Source: Pegea sp. RAD2-039 (Eukaryota > Chordata > Thaliacea > Salpida > Salpidae). From it: 64,000 bases of DNA. Below are positions 52,456-64,000 of this stretch, piece after piece; position 1 is the first letter of the stretch, and every line of letters begins with the position of its first letter. The stretch covers positions 372,001 to 436,000 of the forward strand of contig JAQGEQ010000061.1 of NCBI GenBank assembly GCA_034620365.1, written 5' to 3'. Made by a program: the position numbers and the translations under genes. The notes beneath the pieces were generated by a model. The model had not been told where the DNA came from. It did no database searches and saw nothing but the letters and a program-made list of their open reading frames with translations.

Positions 52456-54576
52456 TTATTCAAGTTCGTAATCAGAGAAAAATAAAGTATAATTTTCCAT
52501 GTGAGCCAGCTGGGTGTTTAGGCGTTTAAATCCAAATACTTTTGGACCTTGACCTTTAATCCAGGGTTCAGAGTTAACCTTTGAATCCTATAAAGACAAA
52601 ATCTCAAATAAACAAACGAATAACGACATGAAACATAAATTAAGTTGTGCAAATTGTACTTATTACAATTACCTTATTCCAAAAAAAAGTCAAACAAAAG
52701 TTATTTGGTTTGAAAGTTTGCAAGACATCCTGTACGAGTTGATCGTAATTCTGTTTATCTACATTAGTTTCAAAACTAACATAAGAAAAGGTTTTTTCTG
52801 GTGTGATATGGATGGTCCAGTATTGCTCCTGAAAAATATCGTTCAATTTACATGCTATTTACGATTACAACTGTTCATCTGCAAACTTACATCTCCTAAA
52901 ATTCCATTCATGGAATATCCACAAGGTGAAAAAAGAAATGAATTGATGTTGGAGTTTGGAATCAACTTTTCGATTCCAGTATTCTGAAAATTAAAATATT
53001 TACAAAATAGAAACACAAACGTATATGGTTTGTAAATGATTAAAACAAATCAACAATTTCAATAAAAACTTGCTTTTGTCACATCTTCAGAGGTTTGAAT
53101 CTTTCCTGTTACAAGATGATTTTGATGAAAGTTTGCCATTACATCAGGATCAAGATCTGTCATTAGAATCTCTAAGGTTTGATCCGGACGATTAACACCA
53201 ATAAAAGAGGGATTTTTTGAAGAGTTTAGAGTCCATAAATACCAACAAGAATCTGTCAAACTGCCTAGACAGTAAGCACTTCCAGCTATTTGTCAAAACA
53301 GTTTTTAATTTAATAAAGCATTGACTAGTCCAATGAAGCAATATTACCTGGCAGAATATTTTCCAAAAAAACAACTTCATTCTCAAAAGTAGTATGCGGA
53401 AAAGGTTGTTGTTCAGGATTTTTAAATTTTCTTCTAGAGTAAAAACAATCCTGATAAGAGAGGAACAAAAATGTAAAACAAACTTAAAGATGGATAAAAT
53501 AAACCACAAAGAAAGTACTTTGCAAATATACAATAAATGTTAAATAGTTATACCAAAAAAGTAATTACAAATAAAGTTAATTCTAATCATTTATTGTGAT
53601 CTTTTAAGTATATATATTTTTAATCATCTACAGCCTAATATTTAAAGTTAATCACTTACTGCTACTATATCTAAGTCACATTCGGTTTTAGCCAACTCAA
53701 TAATTTGTTCCAATGACTGCAGGCACAGAGTAGTTCCACAAGTTTTTAAAATAACTCTTTCTTTTGATACAAAGAGGCTAGATTCACTATAAAAACAAGT
53801 TAAATAAGTTTATATCTTGGAACAAAACATACATGAATAACTTTATTTATCAAAAATAAATTAACCAATAAGAACTATATACAAAGACATAATTGATAAA
53901 TAGTATTTTAGATATGATAATCAACATTAAATATAAAAACTCATTCTTAATTTAAGATTTAATTTAAAAATCAACTTCAAAAATCTATAAAAAAAACATT
54001 TAAAAAAGCCAAACTTCAATATTAGTTTATATATTCATTTAAATTAAACTTCAACTTTGAAAGATTTTTTAATGATTTATATATAAATAAATTTATATAC
54101 TTTATTTATGTATAACATTATTTTCATAAAACCATAATTTTATTTCTAAATATGAAGAAGAATATTAACCTTAATATATAAGCCACTTGACAACTATTTC
54201 TAGTAGAATCTATGATTTGACATTCAACTGCATCCAGCACTCTTTCCCATGTTGAACTGAAAACAAATAATTACTAATTATTAACAACTAAAAATAAAAG
54301 TAATTAATATCAATTAAAAGTAAAATTCTAGAAATATATTTATAATACTTGAAGTTATTGGAGATAAAACAAAATTTGATAGCTTGAAAATCAATTTAAA
54401 AAAAATAAAATATCTCAAACAGAATTGTTTTTTGAAAACTTTCAATTGTATATCTAATTGTAAATAAAATATTACCGGGAAATTCTTCTTAAATCGCCAT
54501 CACTATTTTCAGAACTTTTAAACCAAATTTCAAGTAACTTTTCAACACCTTCAAAAAAATTATCAGCTGCCATCAT
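52456..54576 (-). CDS. AMD1: S-adenosylmethionine decarboxylase proenzyme (8 exons)
   Basis: Makes decarboxylated S-adenosylmethionine, the aminopropyl donor for spermidine and spermine, in the cytosol. Exons 54576-54476, 54256-54170, 53786-53660, 53450-53348, 53285-53074, 52983-52891, 52828-52673, 52587-52456 give 336 aa (human 334). N terminus [19 protein letters not shown]; the first of two tandem ATGs follows an in-frame stop, and either could start. The autocatalytic cleavage site SESS is intact (Glu64-Ser65), so the pyruvoyl group can form from Ser65. Catalytic Cys79 (KTCGTTL), the PCGYSMNG loop (Ser234) and His248 (YWTIHIT) are present, as is [16 protein letters not shown]. Intron 5 seems to begin with GC (AAA|GCAAGT at 53073): every GT alternative breaks the frame or deletes conserved residues. 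Very likely functional. Confidence 0.95.
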
Positions 54577-56010
54577 CAAAAAGAATCATTTAAATTTAAA
54601 TGATTAAATTAATAATAACACAAATCTGAACCGCACTGAACTTATCAATTCATCCAAATAGTAGCACTATGAGCACCAAAAGCAAACCTTTTTAAGTTAT
54701 TTTAGAAATGCTACAAAAACACACTTTACATAATTTGGTACTTTACATAAGATTAAGTAACATTTTTCATCAAGACAAATAATCGATGTTCTGACGATCC
54801 AAATCATTTTATGTGAGTATATTGAGATATTAATTTTAGAAAAATATTGTTTGAACAGTTAATTCGGTTGTTTGATAAAGTTATTACATTCAAACCTATT
54901 TCTTGTGAGTTTATTTATCATTTCTTATATTTCTAAGATTAAAATATATTTCCTTTTTTTTTAGCTGATTAAATCTTAGTCTTAGTTTATTGCTTCTAAG
55001 TCCGATCTGCAAATTTATTCGAGTTTACGAAGGTACTAATTGAGCCATTCACATTTACTAATTTTAGGGATACAGTCTTACTTTTCAATATATTTTCCTC
55101 TTGTGTAAGGTTGAAAAACCTTTTTTAGCGTAAACTGAAATTATTATTGATAAGTTTTAATAAAAGCTAACACTAACAAGGGGAAAGCCAAGAAAAATTA
55201 TTCCTTAGTTAGTTTAAACTTGTTATTACATGAAATCATTCAATTCATCCTTAAGGTATGACTAATATGAAGTTGTATGTAAAATAGTACTTTGATTGGG
55301 GTTTTTATCAAACAGTCTGCAAACGTTTAAGTAATCTCAAAATAAGTTTAAAATAAAAAAGACTAATAAATGGTGTGTTACCGTTGTTGTTTTTTCATTT
55401 TCACGTTTGTTTTATAGGCTCATTTTACTCAAGTGCTTGAAATTAAGTTGAAAACTTTAATTTGTAATACCAGTAAATCAAGTGTAATTAGTAGAACACA
55501 AAAACTGAACTATTATAGCAGTTTGTTAGATATAGCGCTTTACCCATAAGTTTATGGTGTTTTCACCACCTGAAATTAGACTATTGTTGGTTGGGAAACT
55601 TTAAAAATAAATATAGATAATTGATTAGCTTTTTACCTAAGTAAGCACCACTTCTGAAATTTAAACTAAGTTTATTGAAATTTTTGTTACAACTTAACTT
55701 GTAGCTGAGCTTAGTTATTCTGAAAATGTTTGGTCAAACTATTTGTCAAAATATCTATCAAATCTCTCTTGGTCTTCGTTTAAAAATTAGAAAAGATAAT
55801 GAAAGGTTTATTTTAGTAAAAAAAATAGTTTGTTGTTGTGTAACAAAAGTATCAAAAAATTGAATAAATATAATTTCTGCTTATAAACTGCAAACCATTT
55901 TATTACAACTCAGTCACATATTTAGTAAAATGCAAGACATATAACTGATTGAATCTTATATAGTCGATCTAAGGTGAACCACAAACAGACTAATATTTTT
56001 AAGAAGAATT
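54577..56010. other. intergenic between AMD1 and the short-chain dehydrogenase
   Basis: Includes the AMD1 5' leader (possible acceptor AG at 54627-54626) and an AT-rich spacer. I see no coding stretch, RNA gene or repeat. Confidence 0.45.
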
Positions 56011-56016
56011 TTTATT
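56011..56016 (-). terminator. candidate polyadenylation signal of the SDR gene
   Basis: AATAAA on the minus strand starts only 7 bases after the TAA stop (56026-56024). If used, the 3' UTR would be very short, as in other compact invertebrate genes. Confidence 0.5.
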
Positions 56017-56023
56017 CAATCAA

Positions 56024-57791
56024 TTATCTCAATCCAACGAGCTTTTCACTGATCTTCCACAATTGAGCACACATCTTTTTATCAAGAGCCATTGAATGAG
56101 AATCAGTTTTGGTAACATCTTTGCAATTAATAAAGTAGCGCCCGGTTTTATTTTCAACCTCTGATCCTATTGCACAATACAAAATAGTTTGAGCCCCTTC
56201 AATCGGAGTTTTGCCAAAGAAATATAAAACTTCTGCTATCCATTTGATGTAAGTTGGTGAATCCTTCAAGATATTTGTTCTGACTACGCCTGGGCACATT
56301 GAATTGACTACAATGCTAGATGATTCGACTCTGAAAATATTTCTTAGAGTGAAAAGCAAGAGTCGTTGTAAATGTTATAAATATGAAAGAAAAGTCAAAC
56401 TATTCAAACTAAATTTAAAAGAAAAATACTTTCATTTCTTGTTTAGACTACTTAAATACTGCCTAAATGCTCTCACCTTCTAGCAAGCTCGTTTGTGAAC
56501 ATCTGAATCAAAAGTTTTGAATGAGCATAGATCATGCCAGGAAGCTGATAATCAGAAATCTTCTGGAGTTTTGTTTGGAAGACGATTTGATCAGGAGTTA
56601 GACATTCAAGATCGAACTTAGAGCTCTTGTGATAGAAGGATGAAACGTTGACAATGCGTGCTCCAGCAGTAGCTTTCTTCATCCAATCTAAAACATCAGT
56701 CAAATGTTTTTTAGCTTTTCTCAAATAACAATTGGTTTCAAATTTTATATTTAAAATTTTTTTAGACCTAAGTTTATCTATTTATAATCAAATTAGTTTA
56801 ACTTTATTAGTTAAACTTTAGTTGTTTCCAAACGGCCATAAATGGTTTTTATCGTTTACCTAACAACATGTTAGTTAGAAGAAAATGTCCAAAGTAGTTA
56901 GTAGCTAAAGTAACTTCTAGATTATCTGAGGTACGTCCGAAAGGAATCTGTGAAACTCCTGCGTTGTTGATTAAAATATCTACCCTTCAAGTACATGAAA
57001 GAACAGATTAGTCGAAACCGCGATAATTGCATTTGTCATATCTTTTATTAACCTAGTTTGTGCCTTAAAATTTTGTTAAGCATTTATTGTAACTATTTTG
57101 TTTATAAGGGGAACATTTAGTCTTAAATAAAGTTTTCAAAAGTGCTCATCTTTAGTAAAATGTAAACTTTATTTTAAAGTTATCATAACATTGCTACATC
57201 AAATAAACAATTTTATACTTTTCTTCGCATCGTTGAATATCGAAACAGAAGTCTCTGACAGAATGGAGGTTACTGGTATCAACTACTTTCACGATTACTT
57301 CATTTTCATCTTTTCCGGTTTCTTTCAAGATTCTTTGCTTAGATTCATTTGCTCGTTCTCTTGAGCGACACGCTAGAATTACCCTCGCGTTTCTTCTGAC
57401 GAATTCAGCAGCTGCTGCTTCACCAATTCCTAGCAAGCAAAAAGTAACTCTAATTTATAAAACAAATTAGCTGAAGACAACTATCAGCTGTTAAATGAAG
57501 TTGAATATTTGTCTAAGTCAGTTGATAGACTGAAGGTTTATTCATAATTAAAAGCTTCAGACAGAAGCGAGTTTACGAAAAAGGTTAAACAGCTTTTAAA
57601 AATATCTTAAAATAGCGATGACGATATTGTCTGGCAATCAAGGTACCTGAATTAGCTCCAGTTATTACCACAACCTTTCCTTTAAGATCAAGTTCTTCAT
57701 TGAAAGTGACCCAAGAGCTTCGTAAGTAATATTTATAAGCTAATATAGCTGCTAAAATTGAAACTAACACAGCTGCAACTACTTCCAGCAT
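56024..57791 (-). CDS. membrane-anchored short-chain dehydrogenase, retinol dehydrogenase 11-14 type (5 exons)
   Basis: NAD(P)-dependent oxidoreductase of the classical SDR fold, closest in layout to the vertebrate RDH11-RDH14 group, which reduces or oxidises retinoids and other lipid aldehydes at the ER or mitochondrial membrane. Exons 57791-57647, 57429-57219, 56984-56860, 56687-56477, 56330-56024 give 332 aa, the usual family length. Features in order: N-terminal membrane helix (about 3-22, VVAAVLVSILAAILA), cofactor-binding TGANSGIG, NNAG (in ILINNAGV), VNVSS with the catalytic Ser, YxxxK catalytic pair in YAHSK, and MCPGVVRTNI after it. All essential residues are intact. The substrate cannot be read from sequence, hence no symbol. 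The reading frame stays open far upstream of this ATG (to 58115), but a good acceptor (AG at 57804-57803) 11 bases before the ATG argues that translation starts at 57791. Confidence 0.9.
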
Positions 57792-60239
57792 TTTTAAAGA
57801 ACCTGTATATGAAAAAAAGTCTCTTATACATAATTCAAATATGCAGCAATAAGCTCTAAGATAGGCTTGTTTGATATTTGTTATTTTTGACTTTCTAAAA
57901 TTACCTCTAAATAAATAAACCTTACGCAAGGATAAATATAAATAAACTAAGACTGAAAGACTTTTAAGTAAACAGACTATAAAAAAAAAACTGAAACTTT
58001 CTCTTTTAGTTTGATAATGATTTTTTTTTTCTGTTAATTCATTTGTTAATAGAAAATTTAGTAAATAGTCTTCAAATTCAGACATTGCCATGTCGGAGTC
58101 GCTGGCGTTGTTCAAAAAGAAGTTGAACCGTTATAATATTGCCAACACTGCCATTTCTAAACTGTGATTATTTTCTCTTTTTTATAGTAATAACATTATA
58201 TATATATATTATATGCTTTGAGTGCTATCGAAATACCATGTGTTACATCTTTTTCTTTCTATATTTTTGACTAAATAGATGTTATTTGTGAGAATGTGTG
58301 TTAGCGAGAGGTACTTTCTTCAGGTACCCTCCTTCGCATTTATTGTAATAAATAAATAAATAAAAATGCAATAAAAAGTTATGGCTTGTTTTAACGTTTA
58401 AGTTTAACAATAAAAATCCAGCGAAACAAATTGTTAAAATTATTAAATATACAAAGTTAAACAATCTTTATTAGATAACATTTTATTTTAGATGCAATAA
58501 TAATTAAAATTTTCAACCTGTACTATTATACTGAAATAATGCAAAACAAATATATAATATCTTATAGCTGTTAAAACTGTCATATAGAAGTCTTGATTTT
58601 TATTTTGTTTTTTTATCATCTATAAAATATTTACTAATAAGTTCAAAATCATGAATTGCATGATTTAGGATGTAGTATGTCAATAAATTTAGAAAACATC
58701 TAAAAATTTAGATACTTATTAACTAAATGTAAATAAATAGCTTTCATTTCTAAATGTTGCTTTTATCGTTAAAATAGATTTATTTAAGAAGTAAACTTTT
58801 CAGACAAAGTTATTAAAAAATAAACTTTAAAAAAATTTTTTTTATTTTAAGCAATTTGTATAAATTTTAAAAACGTTTAAATTTGAAACAGCAAACTGCA
58901 AATAAAATTTTTAAAGAAAGAAAAATGATGAGATTACTAGATCATTAAAATATACATTTTTGATTAAGAAAGATTTAAAACTACACTTTCAACAAATTAT
59001 AAAACTATTAAAAAGCAAAGTACATTATAACTAAATTCAAATAAAAAATTTCAGAATTTACATGCACATAAACGATTATTTATTTGCTTGATGAAATAAT
59101 CATTCTGTTTTATGAAGTAATGTCTTCCGATTTAAATATCTTAAAGAATGAGACTAAATGTAAAAAGAAGTTTCAAGCGCTAATTTGCTGCATTTGTTCT
59201 TTCTTATGCATAATGATAGCTTTTACGAAGGGCAAATGATCATAATTTGTGGTTTTTTCTGAAAAAAGTCACGTTAACGTCTAACTTAATCTATTATTAG
59301 CCCATTCAGCTGAAGTTCAAATAAATCCTGAATGTCATTATATGATGATGCTCTGAAGTAAGTTTAAATTTTTTGTAATAAGCAAATTTAGAGCTTAAGT
59401 TATCTTCAGTAGTTCCAGCTGTTGAGAATTTCAGAAATTTTTATGAAGAGCTTCTCAATGGTTTTAGTTAACTGTAAGAGGTTTGATTGCTTTTAAAAAC
59501 ATCTCTGAAGTGCTACGGATTTGCATTTTTTGGTTTTGCGGAGTTAATTGTAGTTGTAATACCATTGTAAACATGTACGGCGATGTTGATAACGATCCAA
59601 TTTTTTGGTTGGGGAGAATGTGGTTTATTTGAACATAACAGAATAACCACCGCATATGAAAACGTCATTTGATGGCAGATATTCGCGCGCTTACTTATTT
59701 ATATGTTAATTTTTGTCGTCTACAGTTGTGTTAATCAATATTTATTGTTGTTGTAGAGCAAATTTATAATATAATAGCTTTCTTAAAGAGTTATTCTTGT
59801 TACACTATAAAATAGTTATTCTTCAAACAAAACTTTTATAAAAGTATATTTTTTCACTCAAATAAATTTTCAAAAGCAGATAGACAAAAAATTAGTTACT
59901 TTTGAAAATTTACACACATAGAACTTGTTGATATCAACAAATTAAACATCAGGCTAGATGAACATACAATTACAATTTACTTTGTTAGAACTTATATCTG
60001 CTAGAAATATTTCATATTTTCGAAAGTTGATTTGTAAATTAAATCAGTCATTCAACTTTTAATTTGAGAAAGATGTTTATTTATTGTGTTTTATTTTGGC
60101 TAACACAGCGATAAATATATCAACGATATGCACTATCCAAAACAAGCCTATGATCGAATAACAATCGTACATACAACAGTTACATTCAACACATTTAAGT
60201 CAGCGGTAAAATACTTTAATATTTTACATTTCGAATGTA
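57792..60239. other. intergenic with an open stretch and a (TA)n run
   Basis: Contains the open frame 58115-57792 just upstream of the SDR gene, including an ATG in a CCGACATGG context at 58091 (see findings). A (TA)n run lies at 58195-58214. A less AT-rich patch at about 59460-59700 has short open frames on both strands but no recognisable protein. Otherwise AT-rich with nothing seen. Confidence 0.35.
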
Positions 60240-61500
60240 TCACATTCTCCCGGACCTAATAATTGGGTTTCTTGAAAAAAACGCTTATATCTCTCCCGTC
60301 GCCGTTTGTGATTACTTCCGTCCTGCTCTTCCTCTCAGCGAGAAATCTTATTGAAAAAAATTGTTCTTATTGATCCGTGATTAGATCCAGTAGAGCCCGT
60401 TCTTTAGTCCGTGAGGTAGAATCTCTTCTTCTGCTTTACCTTTTTATCTGTTCTACCTCATAATAACTGGAGGGTCGGAATGCCTTTTCATTAAGTTGAG
60501 TAGAACACAAATACTCAGTTCTTGTCTTGGCCATCATCTCAGCTCTTCTCTTATTGCCTTTCCTATGCGGCTGCTTCCTAGATGACCAAATTTGAATATT
60601 ACACGAATAACTTTAATGTCATCTCTGTTTACATCTAAAACATTTGGCATGACAATTTTGTGTTTGTTTCCTGTTTTTAATGTTTACCACTAAATCATAT
60701 TATGGGCTCCCTAACTCAAGCACAACCGTCTTATGAGTTTTAAGGAAGTATCTTCCAGTAACCACCTCTACATTGAGGCCCTCCATGACAAACAGATTTA
60801 TAAATCTCTACTGTTTTTCTAATAGATGGAGGTTGACTTTGCGAAATTTATTTATTTTGCACATCTTAGATGGCAGAGCCATTTCCATCTTAAATGGATT
60901 TTGAATTTTGTGAACTTTCAAGTTCTGAGAAACCTTTCCACTTACCAAGCTCTTCAAGGATCCAGTATCTATAAGAGGTTTAAATACCTTACCCGCAATA
61001 GAGACATCCACCATCGCATGGTTCAACTTCCTGAAAAATTGAGTAATGGGCTAGTCTTTGCAGCACTCGCCATTCCTTGTCTCTCTGGATGTGTCTTAGG
61101 AGACCTCTTCTGAAAATGACAGGCTCGACTATAGTATCTCTTCTCTCAACATTTGAAACTTATACTCGAACCAGCTGGGCATCTTTTAAAATCATGAAGT
61201 TTACTACCTCCGCAATTTAAACAAACTCCTTTCATGGTTGCTACTGTTGGTTCCGCTTGGTCCTCCTCCTTGAGTTCCATCGAATTCACTACTTTTTCTG
61301 CAGCTTCAACCGATCTGCCAGCCCAAAGTATTGGTTGTTCCGCCGGGTATTCTCCAGTGTTACCACTTGGTTGAAGACTTCCTCCAACGTTAAATTTTCA
61401 CGCTTTAACAACCTTTGCCCGATATCTGATTAAGATAATCCATTTATAAACAAATCCCTGGTCATGCCATCCCTGCGTTCTGCTGCCGTGACACTCTTAG
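60240..61500 (-). mobile_element. degenerate Gypsy-like LTR retrotransposon fragment
   Basis: Read on the minus strand, about 61490-61130 is gag-like (RDGMTRDLFINGL, then a zinc knuckle C-x2-C-x5-H-x4-C at 61223-61179, one residue longer than the usual spacing). 61026-60808 encodes a retropepsin-type aspartic protease with LIDTGS. 60790-60700 gives GLNVEVVTGRYFLKTHK, resembling the LGMDFL segment at the protease end of Gypsy elements. Stops interrupt gag and the protease downstream region. Reverse transcriptase, RNase H and integrase are absent, so the element is internally deleted and inactive. 60300-60600 is the most GC-rich part and may be 3' non-coding or LTR sequence; I could not define paired LTRs or a target-site duplication. 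Confidence 0.7.
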
Positions 61501-62812
61501 AATCATAGTTCTTATTTTATATTCTTTTATATTTCTTTCTTTGCTTATCCAGTTATTTCTAAAATTTCATAATTCCTTGCTTTATTAGTGCTTGGTGAGA
61601 TCTTAGTTTAATTAGATATACCTCCAAAGCAACTTTATGAATCTAAACTGTGAATAAAGGACTTTTTCAAGAGCTATAAGCTGCCATTGAAGTAGTGTTT
61701 TTTCGTAAACTAATTAAAAAGTAGAATTTTTTCTCAATTATACTCTAGCAAGCAGCAAGTGACTGATGGAATATATAATAATAAAGATTTAATATATCTT
61801 TGCACCATCAACAGAAGCTTGTAATACTTAAGTTCATAATTTTTTATTATGTCTCTTTTACTACTTTCTTTTTGGTTTATTTACTTTCGAATGTAACAAA
61901 ATTAATTTTAGCGATTTCTCAATATTTGTAATGCTCAATAATACGCTTTTATATCAATTAGTTTTTTGGATAAAAACTTCACATGTTTAATCTTGATAGT
62001 ATAACTAGCTCTTTAAGAAAAAACAAAACTTTGAAATCATTTTTTAATTCTTAATTTAATTTCGCAAATATTTTCTAACTATTAACATCATTACTCGGAA
62101 ATATAAAATGAAAAATTTACTCAACATTCTCAACTAGCAGAAATTTCAAAGTTAACTTTTCAACAGAAAACTAATTAAACTTGAAGATTTATTTTCATCT
62201 CAAATGAAGGGGCTGTTATTAGTTGCTGAAGTTTATGTGAGTAAAAGCAAGAGGATAAGCCGATGAAAGCCTTTACTAAAGTAATCTTAAAATTTAGAGA
62301 ATATTTTCCAAATATTAAAAGTTAATGACAACAATTTATTTTTTTAACAATTTTATTCTTTCAATGCAAAACAGAAAATTAAATAAATTCCAAAAAAGTA
62401 TAATCCGATAAAATAATTATGTTTTTACCTCAACATCAACTTATAATTTATCTAAAGCCAAAAGCTAGCAATGAAAGATGTGTGCCTCCTTGCCAATTAT
62501 ATTTATTTTTTTTTTAATATCAAACAAACGACAATTTCCTAATAACCTTGAATCAATCAACCCTAATCACATAGCAAATACAGACCTTAACCAACTTAAT
62601 ATTTCCTGAATTGAAAGTTGTAGATAAAAACATTGAAAATATCCCATTATTAAGAGAAAATTGTCGAACAACCGACAAACCCAGGTAATAGTATTGAAAA
62701 GACCCACACAATTAAAACAAGACTAGTGAAAATAGATGCAGAAGAGATTGATAATCAGTATCGTTAGAAGCTTGTGAGTAAATGGGGTGTGTATGGATGG
62801 GGGAGAGTAGTT
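61501..62812. other. intergenic downstream of EIF3B
   Basis: AT-rich, with the EIF3B 3' UTR at its right end. No coding stretch, RNA gene or clear LTR was recognised, and no obvious AATAAA lies within the first 100 bases after the stop. Confidence 0.4.
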
Positions 62813-63957
62813 CTACTCCTTACTAGCTTCTACTACTTCAATATTTTCAGAGATCATGACTTCTACAATGATTTCAGTCCAGTCGTCCTCAACTTTGCTT
62901 TCTATCTCATCTGTATTTACTCCTGAAAGAAATGTTTCAGCTAATAGAAGATTCACAGAGATCGACTCACCATTACGAAGTTCACGACGATAAGGAGTAT
63001 TCTCTTGGTACTGAAGTGAGCACTTCTTACGGAACTCTCTGTAGTTGTCCATCAGACTTTTACGATGATCAAGTATCTTTTTAGATACTTTGCTTTGAAG
63101 AAGGCGATCTTTAACTTCAAACATTTTACTGTACTGTTTATTGTTCTTTTTGATTTTCTGTCAAATTTTCAACATTTTTGTTGGAATTTCATCAAAGTCG
63201 ATTGAAACCAACTTTTATTTGATTAGCTGACAGTAAGGTTGGTGGTCGAGGTCTCCACAGAACTTGAGATTGCTGTTCCTTTTCAATTTTCCTCAAAAGT
63301 CGTCCTTGAAAAGACCATATGAAGGATCCATGATCAGCCTGTCACCATAACAACTGAAGTTGGTCGAGAAAATGTGACGTCATACATACCCGCGGCATCC
63401 ACCAGTTAGCAGTGGTGATAACAAAGCGGCCAGTCGGGCACCATTCGATGGCACTGGCACCAGAGTGCTCGTTGGTATGCAGAATTCTCATGTCAGAGGT
63501 GTCCACGAACATCAACTTACCCGAGTTTCTATCAGTTTAAAAGATTAGTTTGAAAATTGGAATCCTTTGGAGGTACTAACGGTTCGAGAGATGCGAGGAC
63601 GAGAAACTGGCCAGCTGGTGACCAGAAGATATGACTGGAGGTGCTACGTTCCAACGTGGCTGTAAATGAAGTGATGACGAATGAGGTGGCAACGAGAGGT
63701 TGTCATAGTTACCGATTTGTTCAACTTTTCCGTTTTTAATTTCATAAAAACAGGGGGTAGTGTAACCAGATACGACGGTTTGTAGGCAGCAGAACTTGTT
63801 GCCATTTGGCTCCCATGCAAACGCTTGAACCTGCGAGATGTGAAGTAGATGGGAGCACAGGCAGCAGGGGAGAACTTACATGTTCCTGAAGCTCGATAAT
63901 ATCAACCGGAACCTGCTTCTCGTTGATATGAAATATTTCAAAGGTGGAAAAATGAAT
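62813..63957 (-). CDS. EIF3B: eukaryotic translation initiation factor 3 subunit B, C-terminal third (partial, continues past window edge)
   Basis: eIF3b is the scaffold and WD-repeat subunit of eIF3 on the 40S ribosome. Seven exons are inside the window: 63957-63880, 63830-63713, 63659-63581, 63528-63390, 63338-63213, 63157-62971, 62922-62813; 278 aa are visible, against about 814 in human. The rest lies beyond 64000, and 63958-64000 is intron. Recognition: STFEIFHINEKQVPVDIIEL, AFAWEPNGNKF, IFWSPAGQFLVLASL, FQGRLLRKIEK, LWRPRPPTLLS and the C-terminal KDRLLQSK...VNTDEIE helix region that binds partner eIF3 subunits. The last intron (62970-62923) is 48 nt, a multiple of three and free of stops, so genomic translation runs through it. 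Homology places VNTDEIE directly after LRNG, supporting removal of that intron. Confidence 0.93.
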
Positions 63958-64000
63958 CTGCAACAAACAAGTTGCACGTTGAAATGAAGATAAGGGCAGG

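Noticed and set aside
52628-52987. 119-codon plus-strand ORF
   Set aside because: Antisense of AMD1 exons 6 and 7, whose translation matches the enzyme and its catalytic motifs.
60826-61113. 95-codon plus-strand ORF
   Set aside because: Lies opposite the retroelement protease, which has a clear LIDTGS motif on the minus strand.
1-64000. CRISPR arrays, bacterial operons, rRNA or tRNA genes
   Set aside because: Scanned by eye for regular spaced repeats and tRNA-like arms or TTCGAAT-type T-loops; nothing convincing, and the spliced metazoan genes rule out a bacterial source.

Overview
This is a very AT-rich stretch of an animal nuclear genome. The genes are split by GT-AG introns, many only about 47-60 nt long and others above 1 kb. 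Start codons are ATG, and no bacterial operon features are present. The set of conserved genes (EMC1, a follistatin-like 4/5 protein, S-adenosylmethionine decarboxylase, a retinol-dehydrogenase-type SDR, eIF3b) points to a metazoan. The compact introns, AT bias and fragments of LINE and Gypsy-like elements suggest an invertebrate, possibly a flatworm or another spiralian, but I cannot fix the phylum from this window.

Layout: 2155-7327 (+) is a 19-exon EMC1 gene, a subunit of the ER membrane protein insertase. 7328-17289 is mostly non-coding, with one good TATA box and candidate first exon near 8.56-8.75 kb and a few weak coding stretches. 17290-23014 (+) and 35084-29881 (-) are two related six-exon genes facing each other tail to tail. 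Both encode secreted proteins with a galaxin-like di-cysteine block (CC every 13 residues) followed by a long coiled-coil-rich tail. They share exon number, intron phases and total length (436 and 435 aa) but little sequence outside the cysteine block. This pair is the most novel content of the window. 35085-43181 holds no convincing gene, only a short AT-rich tandem repeat and an isolated GC-rich island.

43182-49935 (-) is a 17-exon follistatin-like 4/5 gene (signal peptide, follistatin/Kazal domain, EF-hands, two Ig domains, C-terminal beta-propeller-like region). A decayed LINE fragment lies near 51 kb. 52456-54576 (-) is a complete eight-exon AMD1 with one probable GC-AG intron. 56024-57791 (-) is a five-exon membrane-anchored short-chain dehydrogenase. 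A broken Gypsy-like LTR element (gag zinc knuckle and aspartic protease remnants) lies at about 60.2-61.5 kb. 62813-63957 (-) is the 3' third of EIF3B, which runs off the right edge.

The conserved genes belong to unrelated cell functions (ER insertion, secreted signalling, polyamine synthesis, retinoid or lipid redox, translation initiation) and show no sign of co-regulation. The exon models were assembled by hand from splice sites, reading phase and family similarity. Every junction listed is phase-consistent, but none has been checked against transcripts.
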